A DNA stretch of 64,000 nucleotides from Thorsellia anophelis DSM 18579 (lineage in GTDB: Bacteria; Pseudomonadota; Gammaproteobacteria; Enterobacterales; Thorselliaceae), in the NCBI RefSeq assembly GCF_900111395.1, contig NZ_FOHV01000012.1, positions 1-64,000 on the forward strand. Direction: 5' to 3'. This document shows positions 46,511 through 57,754 of the stretch, in pieces; positions within the stretch are counted from its first letter, which is position 1, and every line of letters starts with the position of its first letter. The notes under the pieces are model-generated. The model was given only the letters and a program-made list of their open reading frames with translations. It was not told the DNA's origin and made no database searches. The position numbers were made by a program, and so were the translations under genes.

Positions 46511-47674
46511 TTGAAACAAGCTCACTCTCTAGATCAACGTTCAATACAGGGAAAAATAAAATGGATAGATATCTTAAATGCTATCCCAAAGCCAAATACG
46601 GCACCAAAATGGGAATACTGGGTAGAAACTTACCCTGAATTAAAAGCCTGTAAACATACTGATCAAGACCCAATATATCACGGTGAAGGGGATGTTTGGA
46701 CTCATACGCAGATGGTAGTTTCATCTATGATAAAAAGCCAATATTATAAACGCTCATCAAATATCAATAGAGCAATTCTATTTTTATCTGCACTTTTACA
46801 CGATATCGCCAAACCGATTACAACCACCATTGATCCTAAAACTCACCGAATAGGGCATCCAAACCATTCACCAATTGGTGCAATAATGGTTCGTATTTTA
46901 CTTTCACAACAAGACTTTCCATTTAATATTCGTGAAGAGATCTGTAACCTAATTCATAATCATCAAAAACCATTTTATTTAATGCTACAAAAACATCCCT
47001 TGCACACTCTTTATAAATTAAGCTGGGAAGTATCGCTTTCAAACCTTATAGCTCTGGCGCGGGCAGATATCAAAGGTCGAATTAATGAAGACAATCCAAT
47101 AAATCTGAAGAGATTAAAAAAATTACAAACATTCATTCAACAATCCAATTGTTATCATCAACCAGCGTATTTTAATAATAGCCTATCAAGACGTATATTC
47201 GCCTATACAAAAACAGGATTGTTAAGCGATATAGACATTCCCAATAATACATTGCGTGTTACTTTAATATTAAAATTAGCTGACAAATCATCTATTGTTA
47301 CCCAAATAAAATCGAATGATATTAACAATGTGATTGAATCAACCAGCTTTCAAAATTTGCGCCAAGACCCAAATGCTTCGATTGTAATAAATAGCATGTA
47401 TACAAAAGCAGAACAGTTTATTAAGCTCAATCAGAATTTTACTTGGATAGTAAATGATTTATCTAAACTAACAAGGCATAAAATTATCACTTGGCTCTAT
47501 AAATTTAATGTTCACATATCAGTTATTTATGTAGAACCTAATAAAGATACGTTATTAGATATTATTCGCCTTGACAATATCAAATCAGAACTTAACTCAC
47601 TGATGTCATTAGAGTGGGATGTACCTAAACCTTGGGAATCTGATCAAATTGACTATCATTTTATGGATAGTTAA
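46511..47674 (+). CDS. HD-domain protein with degenerate polynucleotide-kinase-like C-terminus
   Basis: 387 residues, TTG start supported by CCAGGAGAA upstream. N-terminal HD phosphohydrolase with metal ligands His65 (WTHTQM), His97-Asp98 (LLHDIAKP), His149/His151 (IHNHQKP) and Asp186 (ARADIKG). Residues ~275-387 resemble the C-terminal part of the P-loop kinase that follows HD in HD-Pnk RNA/DNA repair proteins (FTWIVNDLSKLTRHKIITWLYKFNVHISVIYVE, then EWDVPKPWESDQ), but no GxxxxGK[ST] motif exists. The kinase half therefore looks catalytically dead or lost part of its fold. Substrate of the HD domain unknown. Followed by a large palindrome before convergent purH. Confidence 0.7.
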   Translation: MKQAHSLDQRSIQGKIKWIDILNAIPKPNTAPKWEYWVETYPELKACKHTDQDPIYHGEGDVWTHTQMVVSSMIKSQYYKRSSNINRAILFLSALLHDIAKPITTTIDPKTHRIGHPNHSPIGAIMVRILLSQQDFPFNIREEICNLIHNHQKPFYLMLQKHPLHTLYKLSWEVSLSNLIALARADIKGRINEDNPINLKRLKKLQTFIQQSNCYHQPAYFNNSLSRRIFAYTKTGLLSDIDIPNNTLRVTLILKLADKSSIVTQIKSNDINNVIESTSFQNLRQDPNASIVINSMYTKAEQFIKLNQNFTWIVNDLSKLTRHKIITWLYKFNVHISVIYVEPNKDTLLDIIRLDNIKSELNSLMSLEWDVPKPWESDQIDYHFMDS

Positions 47675-47827
47675 ATGAACAAATTTTAATTATTTCATTT
47701 TGCTTATTACTAGTCAGAAATGTTCCAAGCATCATTATTCAGGTTAGAAGTGATTTTTAATACAGTTGTTATTCGTGGAGAAATTTAATCATAATCAAAG
47801 CTACAGCAGTTAGTAGTGCTAAATACG

Positions 47828-47865
47828 ATCATGATAAAGGGCGCATATGCGCCCTTTATCATGAT
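47828..47865. terminator. 38-bp perfect palindrome, bidirectional terminator
   Basis: Two 19-base arms meeting at 47846/47847, core GGGCGCATATGCGCCC flanked by TTTATCATGAT on the purH-downstream side. Lies 24 bases after the purH stop, between purH and the convergent HD gene. Confidence 0.75.
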
Positions 47866-47888
47866 TATTATGAATGAGTAGAATTAGT

Positions 47889-49541
47889 CTAATGCCTAAA
47901 ATGTCTCATATTAGTAAAGATCATTGCTATACCATGTTCGTTAGCAGCAGCAATTACTTCTTCATCTCGCATAGAACCACCAGGTTGAATTATACAGGTT
48001 ATACCAACAGCTGCAGCTGCATCTATCCCATCTCTAAATGGGAAAAAAGCATCTGAAGCCATTGCTGATTTAGCAACGTCTAGTCCTTCATCTTGCGCTT
48101 TGATACCTGCAATCTTAGCTGAATAAACACGGCTCATCTGCCCTGCTCCAATCCCAATTGTTTGACCATCTTTAGCATAAACTATAGCATTTGATTTTAC
48201 GAATTTAGCAACTGTCCAGGCAAATAGCGCATCTTGCATCTCTTTTTCAGTTGGTTGTCTTTTAGATACAATTTTTAATTCATCTGCTTCATACAATGCT
48301 TCATCTCTTTGTTGGACCAGTAACCCACCATTAACACGTTTAAAATCAAATTTAACTGCATTATTTTGTACAAAGTCAATAGGTTGAAAATCCCCAGTAC
48401 TCAAAATCCGCACATTAGGTTTTTTACTTAATAAAGATAATGCATTAGGTGCAATACTTGGTGCAATAATAACTTCGACAAATTGTTGGTCAATAATTGC
48501 CTGCGCCGTCACAGGATCAAGCTCACGATTAAATGCGATTATGCCCCCAAACGCCGAAGTAGGATCGGTTTGATAGGCTCTTTGATAGGCTTCTAGTAAA
48601 CTACTACCTATTGCGACACCACATGGATTAGCATGCTTAACAACAACACAAGCAGGTTCTTTGAAACTTTTCACACATTCTAGAGCTGCATCTGTATCTG
48701 CTATGTTATTAAAAGAAAGCGCCTTACCTTGATGTTGAATAGCACTACTTACTGTTCCTAATGTGTTGTGATTCACACCAGGCACATCGATATAAAAGGC
48801 CGCAAGTTGATGCGCATTTTCACCATAACGCATAATTTGTTTCAGATCTAAATGCAAATTAAGTGTTCTTGGAAATGGTGAGATTTGTTTAGGCTGTTCT
48901 TCAATGACTGTTTGTTCAGTTGCAGGTGATTTGACTCTACATCCTAAAAAGTTAGCTATCATACCGTCGTAATGCGCAGTATGCTCAAACGCTTTAACTG
49001 CTAATTCAAATCGTGTTTCGATTGATAGACTTTTGTGTTCATTTGAACTTATTTCTGTGATAATGGCTTCATAATCATTAGGATTCACAACTATTGCAAC
49101 ATCTTTATGATTTTTAGCTGCCGCTCTTACCATTGTAGGGCCACCTATATCAATATTTTCTATTGCTTTTGATAAGGTGCAGTCTTGTTTAGAAACTGTT
49201 TGAGCGAATGGATATAGATTAACAGCAACTAAATCAATCCCGCCTATAGAATGCATTTGCATTACTTCATCATCAATACCACGACGTCCCAAAATACCAC
49301 CATGAATTTTAGGATGAAGTGTTTTCACTCTTCCTTCCATCATTTCGGGAAAACCGGTGTAATCAGCTACTTCAATAACGGATATACCATGAAGAGCAAG
49401 CAGCTTAGCTGTTCCACCTGTTGAAAGTATTTCCACACCTAAAGAATGCAGGGCTTGAGCAAACTCTAATACACCTTCTTTGTCTGATACACTTAATAAG
49501 GCGCGTTTAATTGGTTTAGGTATAGGGGGTGTAGCTGTCAT
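47889..49541 (-). CDS. purH: Bifunctional AICAR transformylase / IMP cyclohydrolase
   Basis: 550 residues (E. coli 529). Last two steps of purine synthesis. N-terminal IMP cyclohydrolase ([43 protein letters not shown]), C-terminal transformylase with the catalytic Lys-His pair in [11 protein letters not shown] and [13 protein letters not shown], ending [30 protein letters not shown]. It starts only 26 bases after dacB on the same strand, so it may be co-transcribed with dacB rather than with purD. No PurR-type site is evident in that gap. Confidence 0.97.
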   Translation of the reverse strand: MTATPPIPKPIKRALLSVSDKEGVLEFAQALHSLGVEILSTGGTAKLLALHGISVIEVADYTGFPEMMEGRVKTLHPKIHGGILGRRGIDDEVMQMHSIGGIDLVAVNLYPFAQTVSKQDCTLSKAIENIDIGGPTMVRAAAKNHKDVAIVVNPNDYEAIITEISSNEHKSLSIETRFELAVKAFEHTAHYDGMIANFLGCRVKSPATEQTVIEEQPKQISPFPRTLNLHLDLKQIMRYGENAHQLAAFYIDVPGVNHNTLGTVSSAIQHQGKALSFNNIADTDAALECVKSFKEPACVVVKHANPCGVAIGSSLLEAYQRAYQTDPTSAFGGIIAFNRELDPVTAQAIIDQQFVEVIIAPSIAPNALSLLSKKPNVRILSTGDFQPIDFVQNNAVKFDFKRVNGGLLVQQRDEALYEADELKIVSKRQPTEKEMQDALFAWTVAKFVKSNAIVYAKDGQTIGIGAGQMSRVYSAKIAGIKAQDEGLDVAKSAMASDAFFPFRDGIDAAAAVGITCIIQPGGSMRDEEVIAAANEHGIAMIFTNMRHFRH

Positions 49542-49567
49542 AAAATTATCAACCTCAAGAGTTAAAT

Positions 49568-51034
49568 TTAGTTGTTTTGATATATATCTTTATACAAACG
49601 GCTCTCAAATCTCACCAATGGTGCACGTCGATTTTTTTCATCACCTGGTGGAACTGAGTAACCAGTAACAAATTGGACAAAGGCAATTTTCTGGCCACTT
49701 GCTGCAGTAATGAAACCTGCCAAGTTATACACTCCTTTTAATGCACCAGTTTTTGCATTCACTTTGCCATTTACTCCGGCGGCATCCAATCCCCCTCTAT
49801 ACGCAAGTGTTCCATCCTTACCAGCCTCAGGTAGCATTGAAATAAAGTTTAATTGCTTATCATTAATTCCAATGAACTGAAGTACATTCATCATCATAGC
49901 TGGAGTAATTAAATTATGTCGAGATAATCCAGATCCATCCACGATGATATTATTGGCTAGATCAATATTAGCAGATTGCTTAAGTATTTGTCTAATAGCA
50001 AGTTCACCATTACGCCATGTCCCTGAAGTTTTAAATCTGTGTTGGCCAATTGTTCTAAAAACTGTGTCAGCAATCAAGTTATCAGATTTTTTTAGCATTC
50101 TTGTCAATAACTCCCTAAGAGGAGCTGATTGATGAATCACTAGCACATTTGTCTCAGGTCGAAGTAAAGTCTGTCGCCTAATCATTCCCTCAAATTGAAT
50201 TTCAGCTACCGAAAATTCATTTTTAACAATTGCCCCACTATAACTTGCACCATCTTGAATGGAGAACGCTAATGGTAAAGGATCACTTCTTTCAACCATA
50301 CATCCAGTTAATGAAAAGCGGTTTAACTCACCAGGAATAACATCAAGCTCACAGTAGCTGGCATCTTTAGAACCTTTTTCAAGTACAATTACATTACTTT
50401 GTACATTAACAGGATAAAAACTTGCAATATCTACCTTGGCATACTCACCTACTTTATTGGCTTTAATTGTTAAGGAGAAACAATTACGATCAATTATTGC
50501 AGCTGAAGGCGGTGCATTGAAACATTGGGTAAGATCATTCCATGGCCAACCTGGCGCTTTATCTTGGCCTGCAAAGGCAGACACATCAATAATTAGATCT
50601 CCTGCTATACCTTTAACACCTTGTTTTTTCAGCCCATTAACTAAATTTCGAACATCTTGTCGTGTGAGAGTGGGATCTCCTGTGAAGCGAAGTACAATAT
50701 CCCCCTCAAGAAAACCCTCTGAGTTGATCGTAGCATTAGTTTCAAATTGTGTTTTAAATACAAAATCTTCACCTAATTCAATTAGTGCAGCAACAGCCGT
50801 GATAACTTTTAATGTGCTAGCAGGTAAAGATTGTTGCTCACTATTGAAAGCGTAAATCGGTTCAGTTCCACCAACTTTTTGTACTTTAAGTGTTAAATTT
50901 GCACCATCAGGTAGATACTCTTTATAACTATCAATCACAGGGTTATTGGCTATACTCTTAAAACTAGCTCCAAAAAATAGAGCTGATGGCAATATGAAAA
51001 ACAGTAAAAAGGCAGGATATTTAAAAGGCATCAT
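49568..51034 (-). CDS. dacB: Penicillin-binding protein 4, D-Ala-D-Ala carboxypeptidase/endopeptidase
   Basis: 488 residues (E. coli 477). Periplasmic peptidoglycan hydrolase. Signal peptide [17 protein letters not shown]. Active-site motifs: SxxK at Ser73-Lys76 (PASTLKVI), SxN at about 330 (KSDNLIADT), and KTG in NAKTGALKG at about 430. Divergent from greA as in E. coli, here across an 819-base gap. Confidence 0.95.
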   Translation of the reverse strand: MMPFKYPAFLLFFILPSALFFGASFKSIANNPVIDSYKEYLPDGANLTLKVQKVGGTEPIYAFNSEQQSLPASTLKVITAVAALIELGEDFVFKTQFETNATINSEGFLEGDIVLRFTGDPTLTRQDVRNLVNGLKKQGVKGIAGDLIIDVSAFAGQDKAPGWPWNDLTQCFNAPPSAAIIDRNCFSLTIKANKVGEYAKVDIASFYPVNVQSNVIVLEKGSKDASYCELDVIPGELNRFSLTGCMVERSDPLPLAFSIQDGASYSGAIVKNEFSVAEIQFEGMIRRQTLLRPETNVLVIHQSAPLRELLTRMLKKSDNLIADTVFRTIGQHRFKTSGTWRNGELAIRQILKQSANIDLANNIIVDGSGLSRHNLITPAMMMNVLQFIGINDKQLNFISMLPEAGKDGTLAYRGGLDAAGVNGKVNAKTGALKGVYNLAGFITAASGQKIAFVQFVTGYSVPPGDEKNRRAPLVRFESRLYKDIYQNN

Positions 51035-51332
51035 GAGTTTTTTAGCTTAGAATTAAATTTCGCAGCTCCTTTCGCTTATAAGATTAAATAAAAATCACTC
51101 AAAGGCTGCATGGATTAAGAACATTAGTGTTCTTTACCCGTTAGTATATACTTATTCATTGATTTTTTTAAGCCCTAAAATTCATTCTTATTCTATTACA
51201 TTTAAAAAATTAACCACATAGATAAAAAACCACAACCCATTAATTTAAAAGAATAATATAGACAAATTAATCGTAAAAAAAGAATTCCCCTAAGAGTAAT
51301 TAAAGTAATATTAGACAATTAGCTCCCAGTAC

Positions 51333-51361
51333 TTGACAATTGTACCGCAATTACCTAGATT
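51333..51361 (+). promoter_or_regulatory. Possible sigma-70 promoter toward greA
   Basis: TTGACA (51333-51338), 17-base spacer, TAGATT (51356-51361, 4 of 6 matches). About 490 bases upstream of greA, so it would give a long leader. Weak evidence. Confidence 0.3.
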
Positions 51362-51779
51362 AGCCCCTCAAATTTAATAGCTATAATGAAGTTAAAACAT
51401 AAACACTGATGAATGTAATGATATAGAAGGCTTTTTAGCTAAAGTTAAGCTAATTATATTATCAATTGTAATTAGGCAATCTAAGGCTACTAAATAATTC
51501 CTATTTTAAATAGACTAAATTTTATGTCTATAAGCTGTTGTGGCGGGCAATTAAACAAAAAGATGTAAAAATAATCAAAAGCTTAACGAGTTATTGCATA
51601 GATAAATTTTAGGTTCTCATCTATGATTAAACAAACATCAGAGCTACTATGTAAACTTGAATAACAAGTTAGAATAAAAGGGATTTAAGGATAATTTCCA
51701 TCTAATTTGAGTACTCTCTTATGATATTAGTCTTTTATCTACTAAGTTCTCTAACTTGTAATAAGTAAATAAATTCACC

Positions 51780-51798
51780 ACTCTTGCCTAGCAAGAGT
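51780..51798 (+). promoter_or_regulatory. Hairpin in the greA leader
   Basis: ACTCTTGC / GCAAGAGT, perfect 8-bp stem, 3-nt loop, ending 55 bases before the greA ATG. No T-run. Confidence 0.45.
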
Positions 51799-51853
51799 AA
51801 TCATCACTACAAAGTACATAAAATAGTACACCAGTTGATTTAAGAGGTATAAA

Positions 51854-52336
51854 ATGGCTTTAGTTCCAATGACATTACGTGGTGCTCAAAAACTGAGAGA
51901 TGAACTTGATGAATTAAAAAATGAGCAACGCCCTAAAATTATAAAAGCAATTGCAGAGGCAAGGGCCCACGGGGATTTAAAAGAAAATGCTGAATATCAT
52001 GCAGCACGTGATCAACAAGGATTTTGTGAAGGTAGAATTCAAGAAATTGAAGCTAAACTATCCAATGCGCAAATTATTGATGTCAGTAAATTAAACCAAG
52101 ATGGACGGGTTGTTTTCGGAACCACTGTTACCATTTTAAATCTAGACACAGAAGAAGAACAAACATACCAGCTCGTAGGAGATGACGAGGCAGATTTTAA
52201 AATTGGTCGTATTTCAGTAAATTCTCCAATTGCACGAGGGCTGATTGGTAAAAGTGAAGGAGATGAAATTACTATACAAACACCTGGCGGTAAAGTGGAT
52301 GTGGAAATATTAAGTGTAAAATATCTGACAGAGTAA
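51854..52336 (+). CDS. greA: Transcription elongation factor GreA
   Basis: 160 residues (E. coli 158). Rescues arrested RNA polymerase by stimulating RNA cleavage. N-terminal coiled coil with the acidic tip [22 protein letters not shown], then C-terminal FKBP-like domain ending [23 protein letters not shown]. Strong identity to E. coli GreA. SD AAGAGG before the ATG. Confidence 0.97.
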   Translation: MALVPMTLRGAQKLRDELDELKNEQRPKIIKAIAEARAHGDLKENAEYHAARDQQGFCEGRIQEIEAKLSNAQIIDVSKLNQDGRVVFGTTVTILNLDTEEEQTYQLVGDDEADFKIGRISVNSPIARGLIGKSEGDEITIQTPGGKVDVEILSVKYLTE

Positions 52337-52786
52337 AAATCTGAACATCTCTTATTCGTGTGTGTAATTAAAACAAATCGCTTAGATGCGATAACAGATA
52401 GAGTCTAATTACGGTTTTAGTTACGCGCACTATCAAACTAGTTAATCACTAACCATATCAATACACGGATCAAATTTCATATCTAGCATTAGATAATCTT
52501 TTGTTTGCTTAAAATAATCAGTATGAAAAAAACAGTTGCGAAAATAGTGAGGTAGATTTAACAAGATAGTAATACTGATTATCTAAAATAAGATCAGTAA
52601 ATTAAATGGAGTGATTAATGATCCTAAAATAATGACTTAAAAAAATTGGTCGTTAAGATACATTAACAATAGATATAAAATTCACCATGCTAAATAGTAC
52701 CCTTTATGCAAGTGATTCGCTTGAGCTAGCCACTTGCAAAACGTATCGCATGGAATAAAATCTGCTACAAAAATTAGTTTAGAGTT
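52337..52786. other. Intergenic region greA / yhbY (convergent)
   Basis: 450 bases without a gene. An imperfectly looped 7-bp stem GCAAGTG / CACTTGC at 52708-52737 lies downstream of yhbY; no clear terminator T-run is visible. Confidence 0.4.
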
Positions 52787-53080
52787 CTATTTAGGTAGAT
52801 TAATTTTTTTATCAAGGCTTGCTCGATAGAGAGTGAGAATATTACCAACTAATTGCACCATAATTGCCTTAGATTCAGCAACAATTGCATTAACGATTAA
52901 TTTTTTTGTATCTCTATCTTCTGCAGAAATACGCACCTTAATCAATTCGTGAAAATCTAAAGAAGCATCAATTTCCGCTAATACTCCTTCAGTTAGTCCA
53001 TTGTTACCAATCATAACGACAGGCTTAAGTGTGTGAGCTAATCCTTTGAGATGTTGCTTTTGCTTATTATTTAAAGTCAT
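52787..53080 (-). CDS. yhbY: CRM-domain ribosome-associated RNA-binding protein YhbY
   Basis: 97 residues, same as E. coli. Single CRM/CRS1-YhbY domain: LNNKQKQHLKGLAHTLKPVVMIGNNGLTEGVLAEIDASLDFHELIKVRI, with the GxxG-type loop IGNNGL. Binds pre-50S particles. Opposite in strand to greA and rlmE, as in E. coli. Leader has an inverted repeat. Confidence 0.95.
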   Translation of the reverse strand: MTLNNKQKQHLKGLAHTLKPVVMIGNNGLTEGVLAEIDASLDFHELIKVRISAEDRDTKKLIVNAIVAESKAIMVQLVGNILTLYRASLDKKINLPK

Positions 53081-53111
53081 AAAAAATCCAATTGAATAAA
53101 ATTATCATTTT

Positions 53112-53145
53112 TTTGTACCTATTATCTAAAAATATTAGGTACAAA
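53112..53145 (-). promoter_or_regulatory. Inverted repeat in the yhbY leader
   Basis: TTTGTACCTA / TAGGTACAAA, perfect 10 bp with a 14-base spacer, about 30 bases upstream of the yhbY ATG. Could be an operator or an RNA hairpin. Confidence 0.45.
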
Positions 53146-53653
53146 CATGATTTTTGCTACCTTAGGCTTGAAACCTAAAAGTTTGTCACCATATTAAAGT
53201 TAATAGTAGATATCAACTTTACAGCATTATACGCATTCTAGCAGTGCGTTAAATGTTTTTTTAGCGTAAAATGATTTTATCATAGATTAACAAAAATACG
53301 ATGATAGATTAGAGATTAAATCGCCTTCTTATTTATGTGTCTTATCTAATCACTTTTACCATCCAATTTTGTTTACTAATCAAGAACAAATGAATGATAT
53401 ATTTGTAAGATGGGAGCTCTGTAATGGCAATACAATTTGAGTGTTATACTAATTAAGAATAAAAAATAAATTTTGTTACCTTAAGTTTAATTTCTAAATT
53501 TCACTGCATCAGTCATTATCATTCAATATTATTGATCTCTAACCCCAATAATTTAACGTCTATCTGATACAGCTAACAAGGCAAATGAATTCAGTTAAGA
53601 TTTAAAATATTCACACCATCAAAAATGGTTCATATTTAAAAGGTATTTGATAC
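53146..53653. other. Divergent intergenic region yhbY / rlmE
   Basis: 508 bases, no gene recognised. Should hold the rlmE-ftsH promoter. No further structure noted. Confidence 0.4.
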
Positions 53654-54280
53654 GTGGCAGGTAAAAAACGCTCAGCAAGTTCAAGTAGGTGGCTTCAAGA
53701 ACATTTTAGCGATCAATTCGTAAAACAAGCTCAAAAAAAAGGATTACGATCCAGAGCATGGTTTAAACTTGAAGAGATACAACAAACAGATAAAATTTTT
53801 AGACAAGGAATTACGGTAGTTGATCTTGGCGCTGCTCCTGGTGGCTGGTCACAGTATGCCGTTTCACAAATTGGTGGTAATGGTAGAGTAATTGCTTGCG
53901 ATATTTTGCCAATGGACTCAATTGCAGGTGTAGATTTCTTGCAAGGTGATTTTCGTGAGGAAGCAGTGTTAGATGCGTTACTAGAGCGAGTAGGTGAAAA
54001 AAAAGTAGATTTAGTTATGTCTGATATGGCACCTAACATGAGTGGTACCCCAGCGGTTGATATTCCAAGGTCGATGTATCTAGTTGAGCTTGCAATCGAT
54101 ATGGCAAAAAAGGTACTTGCACCAAATGGTAATTTACTTGTTAAAGTTTTCCAAGGTGATGGTTTTGATGACATATTAAAAGATATTAGGAGCATGTTCA
54201 AAACGGTCAAGGTAAGAAAACCTGATGCATCAAGAGCCCGTTCGAGAGAAGTATATATAGTTGGGCTTGGTAGAAAGTAA
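53654..54280 (+). CDS. rlmE: 23S rRNA (uridine-2'-O)-methyltransferase RlmE
   Basis: 208 residues, E. coli length. Methylates U2552 of 23S rRNA. GTG start supported by AAAAGG upstream and by alignment to the E. coli start ([18 protein letters not shown]). SAM site [11 protein letters not shown] and K-D-K-E tetrad members in [21 protein letters not shown] and [10 protein letters not shown]. Heads rlmE-ftsH as in E. coli. Confidence 0.97.
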   Translation: MAGKKRSASSSRWLQEHFSDQFVKQAQKKGLRSRAWFKLEEIQQTDKIFRQGITVVDLGAAPGGWSQYAVSQIGGNGRVIACDILPMDSIAGVDFLQGDFREEAVLDALLERVGEKKVDLVMSDMAPNMSGTPAVDIPRSMYLVELAIDMAKKVLAPNGNLLVKVFQGDGFDDILKDIRSMFKTVKVRKPDASRARSREVYIVGLGRK

Positions 54281-54450
54281 CAACTAAAAACATTTCATTT
54301 TGGAAAAGTAATATTAAAGTGGTAATATTTAATATTAGATGAATGAATGGATTGTCAAATTTAGCGTTTTTGGTTTACTATATATGACAGATAAAAGTAT
54401 TATTCTGTATTTTTTTATTATTTCACATAACAATATAAGAGGTTAACACC

Positions 54451-56400
54451 TTGAATGATATATCAAAAAACTTTATTCTTTGGCTAGTCATTGCTGTGAT
54501 GCTATTTTTGCTTTTACAAGCATTAGGATCATCTAATTCGGGACTAAAAGAAGTTGATTATACAACCTTCATGAGGGAAGTTGCTTCACAGCGCGTCGTT
54601 GATGCAAATATTGACGACCGTCAGATTCAATTCAATACACGTAGTGGTGAATCATTTCAAACCTTCATACCTGGTAATGAAGATCCCCAACTGATTGATA
54701 CCTTACTAGCAGGCAATGTTACTGTATTTGGTGAGCCACCACACAAAAGAAGTATTTGGGTTTCTTTGCTGCTAAATTGGTTTCCATTTTTACTGCTAAT
54801 CGGTGTTTGGGTATTTTTCATGCGTCAAATGCAAGGCGGTGGTGGTCGTGGTGCGATGTCTTTTGGTAAAAGTAAAGCTAAGATGTTAACCCCCGATCAA
54901 ATCAAAACAACCTTTGCTGATGTTGCTGGTTGTGATGAAGCAAAAGAAGATGTAAAAGAACTCGTTGATTACCTCAAAGAGCCGGCTCGTTTTCAAGAGC
55001 TTGGTGGTAAAATACCTAAAGGTATTTTAATGGTTGGACCTCCCGGTACTGGTAAAACATTACTTGCTCGGGCAATTGCTGGTGAAGCAAAAGTTCCTTT
55101 TTTCGCTATATCAGGATCTGATTTCGTTGAAATGTTTGTGGGTGTTGGTGCAGCAAGGGTTCGTGATATGTTTGAACAAGCCAAAAAATCAGCCCCTTGC
55201 ATCATTTTCATCGATGAGATTGATGCTGTTGGTCGTCATAGAGGATCTGGTCATGGTGGTGGTAATGACGAGCGTGAGCAAACACTCAATCAAATGCTTG
55301 TTGAAATGGATGGATTTGAAGATAATAAAGGTATTATAATCATTGCTGCAACGAACCGTCCTGATGTATTAGATAAAGCCCTACTACGTCCTGGTCGTTT
55401 TGATAGGGAAGTTAACGTTTCTCTTCCAGATGTCAAAGGTCGTGAACAAATTCTTAAAGTTCACTTGCGCAAAATCCGCTTAGCTGCTGATGTTGATGCA
55501 AAAACAATTGCACGTGGCACACCTGGTTATTCTGGCGCTGAACTTGCTAACTTAGTTAATGAAGCTGCTCTATTTGCTGCTCGTAAGCGCAAAAAAATCG
55601 TTACGATGGAAGAATTTGAGCTTGCTAAGGATAAAATTAATTTAGGTGCTGAGCGTAGGTCATTAACCATGACTGAGCAAGAAAAAGAGATGACTGCATA
55701 CCATGAAGCAGGTCATGCTATCATTGGTTCATTAGTGCCTGGCTATTGGGACCTTCATAAAGTTACTATTGTTCCACGTGGCCGTGCACTTGGTGTTGCT
55801 CACTTCTTACCTGAAGGAGATGATACTAGCCATACTAAAGAATTCTATCAAAGCCAAATTTCTGTTATGTTTGGTGGGCGAGCTGCTGAAGAAATTATTT
55901 ATGGTAAGGACAAAGTCACTAGTGGTGCATCATCTGATATCCAATATGCAACAAGTATTGCTAGAAGTATGGTAACACAATGGGGTTTAAGTGAAAAAGT
56001 AGGACCTATTTTGACTCTTGAACAAAATTCATTTAGTGGCCAACCTCAAAAAGTTGCGACTTTATCTCCTGAATTATCCAAGTTAATTGATGATGAAATT
56101 AAATATTTCATTGATACTAATTATGATAGAGCGGTTGATTTATTGAATGAAAATATTGATGTATTGCATGCAATGAAAGATGCCCTTATGCTGTATGAGA
56201 CACTAAATGCCTCTCAAGTTAAAGAGCTAATTGCAAGAAAACCTGTAACACCAGTGGATGGCTGGGATGATAATGATACTCCTAGTGGCGATTCGACAAA
56301 AGAGTATACAATGCCTGAATCTAAAAATGATACAGATAATCAAGCATCAGATGATAAACCTGTTACACCTAAAGACAATCCATCTGATACTTCGCAATAA
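54451..56400 (+). CDS. ftsH: ATP-dependent zinc metalloprotease FtsH
   Basis: 649 residues (E. coli 644). TTG start with AAGAGG upstream. Two N-terminal membrane helices ([16 protein letters not shown] and [18 protein letters not shown]), AAA domain with Walker A GPPGTGKT, Walker [12 protein letters not shown] and second-region ATNRPD, then zinc site HEAGH ([10 protein letters not shown]). C-terminal tail is Asp/Ser-rich. Degrades LpxC, sigma-32 and misassembled membrane proteins. Confidence 0.98.
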   Translation: MNDISKNFILWLVIAVMLFLLLQALGSSNSGLKEVDYTTFMREVASQRVVDANIDDRQIQFNTRSGESFQTFIPGNEDPQLIDTLLAGNVTVFGEPPHKRSIWVSLLLNWFPFLLLIGVWVFFMRQMQGGGGRGAMSFGKSKAKMLTPDQIKTTFADVAGCDEAKEDVKELVDYLKEPARFQELGGKIPKGILMVGPPGTGKTLLARAIAGEAKVPFFAISGSDFVEMFVGVGAARVRDMFEQAKKSAPCIIFIDEIDAVGRHRGSGHGGGNDEREQTLNQMLVEMDGFEDNKGIIIIAATNRPDVLDKALLRPGRFDREVNVSLPDVKGREQILKVHLRKIRLAADVDAKTIARGTPGYSGAELANLVNEAALFAARKRKKIVTMEEFELAKDKINLGAERRSLTMTEQEKEMTAYHEAGHAIIGSLVPGYWDLHKVTIVPRGRALGVAHFLPEGDDTSHTKEFYQSQISVMFGGRAAEEIIYGKDKVTSGASSDIQYATSIARSMVTQWGLSEKVGPILTLEQNSFSGQPQKVATLSPELSKLIDDEIKYFIDTNYDRAVDLLNENIDVLHAMKDALMLYETLNASQVKELIARKPVTPVDGWDDNDTPSGDSTKEYTMPESKNDTDNQASDDKPVTPKDNPSDTSQ

Positions 56401-56421
56401 TTAAAATTTCAATTAACATTA

Positions 56422-56445
56422 AACCCCGCTTGCGGGGTTTTTTAT
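56422..56445 (+). terminator. Rho-independent terminator between ftsH and folP
   Basis: AACCCCGC / GCGGGGTT, 2-nt loop, followed by TTTTATT. It lies 20 bases after ftsH and 13 before folP, so folP may rely on read-through or a promoter inside ftsH. Confidence 0.9.
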
Positions 56446-56457
56446 TAGGGCAATATT

Positions 56458-57312
56458 ATGGCTATGTATAAGCTTACTACTCCAACAAAAACACTAAAAT
56501 TGGATTATCCCAAAATTATGGGAATATTAAATGTGACACCAGATTCCTTTTCAGACGGAGGAAACTACACGTCGATTGACAAAGCATTATTACAAGTCGA
56601 AAATATGATTTTAGCAGGAGTAGATATTATCGATATCGGTGGTGAGTCGACTCGCCCAGGCGCAAATACGGTGAGTGTAGAAGAAGAATTAGAACGAACC
56701 ATTCCTGTCATAGAAGCAATTCGTACAAGATTTGATATTTGGTTATCAATAGATACATCAAAACCACAAGTAATGACAGAATCGGCTAAAGCTGGTATAG
56801 ACTTAATTAATGATGTAAGAGCGCTTAGTTTACCTGGAGCGCGGGAGGCAGCAGCTAAAACCCAGCTGCCTATCTGCCTGATGCATCATAAGGGAGAGCC
56901 TTCAACAATGCAAAATAACCCTAGCTATGTCAATGTAATTGCCGAAGTGATAGATACCTTACAAGAAGAAATTAAGCTTGCAGAGCATGCAGGAATAACA
57001 AGAGATCGTCTATTAATTGATCCAGGGTTTGGATTTGGAAAAAACAATGAACACAACTTTAGATTACTTAATGAATTAGAAGCATTTAGAAAATTCAATC
57101 TACCGCTTTTAGTGGGGATGTCAAGAAAAAGAATGATTCAATATGCACTTGAATCGCTTATTCCAAATAATCAAGCATCAGATCGAACACATGGTAGCGT
57201 AGGTGCGGCTGTAATTGCAGCAATGAAAGGTGCCCATATAATAAGAGTTCATGATGTAGCACAAACAGCGCAAGCTTTATCCATATTAAAAACAATGAAA
57301 TCAATTAATTAA
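56458..57312 (+). CDS. folP: Dihydropteroate synthase
   Basis: 284 residues (E. coli 282). Joins para-aminobenzoate to the pterin pyrophosphate; the sulfonamide target. Conserved MGILNVTPDSFSDGG, DIGGESTRPGA, IDTSKPQVMTE, LMHHKGEPSTMQ, and the phosphate-binding GMSRKRMI. Usual sulfonamide-resistance changes cannot be judged. In E. coli glmM follows directly; here 2.5 kb with two opposite-strand genes intervene. Confidence 0.97.
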   Translation: MAMYKLTTPTKTLKLDYPKIMGILNVTPDSFSDGGNYTSIDKALLQVENMILAGVDIIDIGGESTRPGANTVSVEEELERTIPVIEAIRTRFDIWLSIDTSKPQVMTESAKAGIDLINDVRALSLPGAREAAAKTQLPICLMHHKGEPSTMQNNPSYVNVIAEVIDTLQEEIKLAEHAGITRDRLLIDPGFGFGKNNEHNFRLLNELEAFRKFNLPLLVGMSRKRMIQYALESLIPNNQASDRTHGSVGAAVIAAMKGAHIIRVHDVAQTAQALSILKTMKSIN

Positions 57313-57754
57313 ACCTATAAAAATAACTAGTTACCTTAGATTATGGCAACTAGTTATTCCAAATCTTTATTTAACAATAGACATCTTCCCCCAGCTAAAG
57401 TAAGGGGATTTCTACTGCGCAATTTCAATTACATAAATAATCTAGTCTGAGAAACTAATCCTTTCAGTAATGAATACTTCCATTTAAACAGCATATTCAT
57501 TTACCTACAGCGTTAAAAAATGGCTTTCAGTGAATTTAAATACAATTCGAACTCTAATCCCCTTCTCTAATTTCAATATTTGAGTTATGCAGTCAGACTT
57601 AATATCAATTTAGCATTCGGCTTACCGCATAAAACATAATAAAAAACCATCACCGAATTCATTTTTTAAATCTAATTATTGAGTTAATTAATCACTAATT
57701 CAGTTTAATTCTATAAACCAACGAAATCGGATTAACTAAGAACATTTTATTCGA
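57313..57754. other. Region after folP
   Basis: Inverted repeat AATAACTAGTT / AACTAGTTATT at 57322-57358 (11-bp stem, 15-nt loop) just after folP is a candidate terminator with a poor T-run. The remaining ~400 bases show no gene; possible scar of the insertion that separates folP from glmM. Confidence 0.45.

Larger units (their letters stand above)
51035..51853. other. Divergent intergenic region dacB / greA
   Basis: 819 bases with no gene found. Contains an inverted repeat AAGAACA/TGTTCTT (51117-51134) close to dacB, a possible promoter (annotated) and a hairpin near greA. Longer than needed for two promoters, so a leader or small RNA is possible. Confidence 0.5.

Noticed and set aside
50436-50855. 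139-codon frame antisense to dacB
   Set aside because: No family resemblance, no SD, and dacB motifs are intact on the other strand.
53731-54210. 159-codon frame antisense to rlmE
   Set aside because: Shadow of a strongly conserved gene; Ser/Thr-rich composition with no motif.
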